DNA of 55,866 nt from JACCXG01 sp963785755. Lineage in GTDB: Bacteria; Acidobacteriota; Vicinamibacteria; Vicinamibacterales; 2-12-FULL-66-21. The position numbers and the translations under genes are program-made. Location: contig CAWAXG010000054.1 in the NCBI GenBank assembly GCA_963785755.1, forward strand, positions 1 to 55,866, written 5' to 3'. This document shows, one piece after another, positions 55,336 through 55,866 of the stretch. The notes below the pieces were generated by a model that did not search any database, was not told the origin of the DNA, and saw nothing but the letters and a program-made list of their open reading frames with translations. Position 1 is the stretch's first letter; every line of letters begins with the position of its first letter.

Positions 55336-55866
55336 ACGCCGGGATCCCAGATCGTTGCGGCGATGTAGCGTTCGGCCGCCGACGGGTCGTTGTAGTAGTA
55401 GACCGTGACGATCTTGCCGTCGGACCGCTGCACGCTGCGGGTATAACCGAGGTCCCAGTCGGCGGCATCCGAGCGCAGGATGCGCTCGGCTTCCCACGTC
55501 TTCCCGCCGTCGCGGCTGATCCGCGCCCTGATGCTGTAGGGCTGTGCGCGATAGCCGTAGGTCACGGCAAGGCGTCCGTCGCGGAGCTTCACGAGGCTCG
55601 GCGGATTGCCGCGGCCCGTGTCGCTGACCGCCGTCGTGACGAAGGTCCACGTGAGCCCGGCGTCGGCCGAGCGATAGATGTCGATGCCATTGCCCGCGGG
55701 CACCTGACGCCTGGTCGCAGTAACGAGCGACCCGTCATCGAGCTTCACCGTCGAGGGCATGATCACGAAGCCCTCGGGCGGCTCGGGTCCGATCCACGAG
55801 ACAAACGAGAAGCTGCGCCCGCCGTCGGAGGTGCGCACGACGAACGGCCGGCCTTCGCGTCCGTTC
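55332..55866 (-). CDS. Sialidase-fold (BNR/Asp-box) protein, partial
   Basis: The gene enters from the window edge, so its start is missing. Three Asp-boxes are visible: SDGGRSFSF, SADAGLTWTFV and SRDGGKTWE. Between them, PPSLVKLRDGRLAVTYGYR and a further repeat with GKIVTVYYYND are propeller blades. It ends IAATIWDPGV. The stop overlaps the next gene's GTG start (GTGA), so this sialidase-like protein and the glycoside-hydrolase-like protein are made from one transcript. The exact sugar is unknown. Confidence 0.8.
   Translation of the reverse strand, partial: NGREGRPFVVRTSDGGRSFSFVSWIGPEPPEGFVIMPSTVKLDDGSLVTATRRQVPAGNGIDIYRSADAGLTWTFVTTAVSDTGRGNPPSLVKLRDGRLAVTYGYRAQPYSIRARISRDGGKTWEAERILRSDAADWDLGYTRSVQRSDGKIVTVYYYNDPSAAERYIAATIWDPGV

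Overview
The window looks like a chromosomal segment of an Acidobacteriota bacterium, probably near Vicinamibacteria. This is inferred from the high G+C and the gene families present: a duplicated 'ADOP' permease, two Ser/Thr kinases fused to beta-propeller (PD40) sensor domains, a HAF-repeat protein, dense Tat or Sec secreted enzymes, and REP-like hairpins that are translated at a gene end. There are no rRNA genes, no CRISPR array and no convincing intact tRNA.

Layout. 0-17 kb: a cation/proton antiporter, a response regulator, a PAS/GAF/PAS histidine kinase, a propeller Ser/Thr kinase, secreted proteins, a TPR protein, a DUF4142 lipoprotein, then a decayed zone (IS110-type transposase remnant, 5'-truncated HAF protein, START-like protein, cytochrome c remnant with a 17-base C run). 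17.4-23.3 kb: an operon with an enolase-superfamily enzyme, a TrpXYZ-like ABC importer, and two partner-switch regulators (a STAS protein and an RsbW-like ATPase). 23.4-32.2 kb: an ECF41-type sigma factor surrounded by six matches to the ECF41 promoter (about TGTCACA-N16-CGTC), placed before the sigma gene itself, an AhpD/carboxymuconolactone decarboxylase gene, two glyoxalase-fold genes and a DoxX gene; this looks like a compact local regulon. 32-42 kb: ADOP permease, LysR regulator with a divergent NTF2-fold gene, a junction of two gene fragments, an ECF sigma factor overlapping a propeller kinase, and a secreted esterase. 42.5-55.9 kb: a carbohydrate catabolism region with an IclR regulator, two paralogous secreted glycoside-hydrolase-like proteins, two sialidase-fold proteins, HpcH/HpaI and RraA-type aldolase family proteins and an MFS transporter, several joined by 4-base overlaps.

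Two features cut across the genes. First, many otherwise well conserved genes carry single-base indels, often in compensating pairs or short homopolymers; the simplest reading is consensus error in the assembly, with real decay in a few places. Second, there is a family of non-coding elements: two MITE-like copies (26881-27199 and 50379-50780, inverted relative to each other) with about 12-bp terminal inverted repeats and flanking direct repeats, and a third relative at 44175-44421. Two of them can fold into a four-way junction whose outer stem changes by a compensating base pair between copies. I consider this element family and the ECF41 locus the most interesting content.
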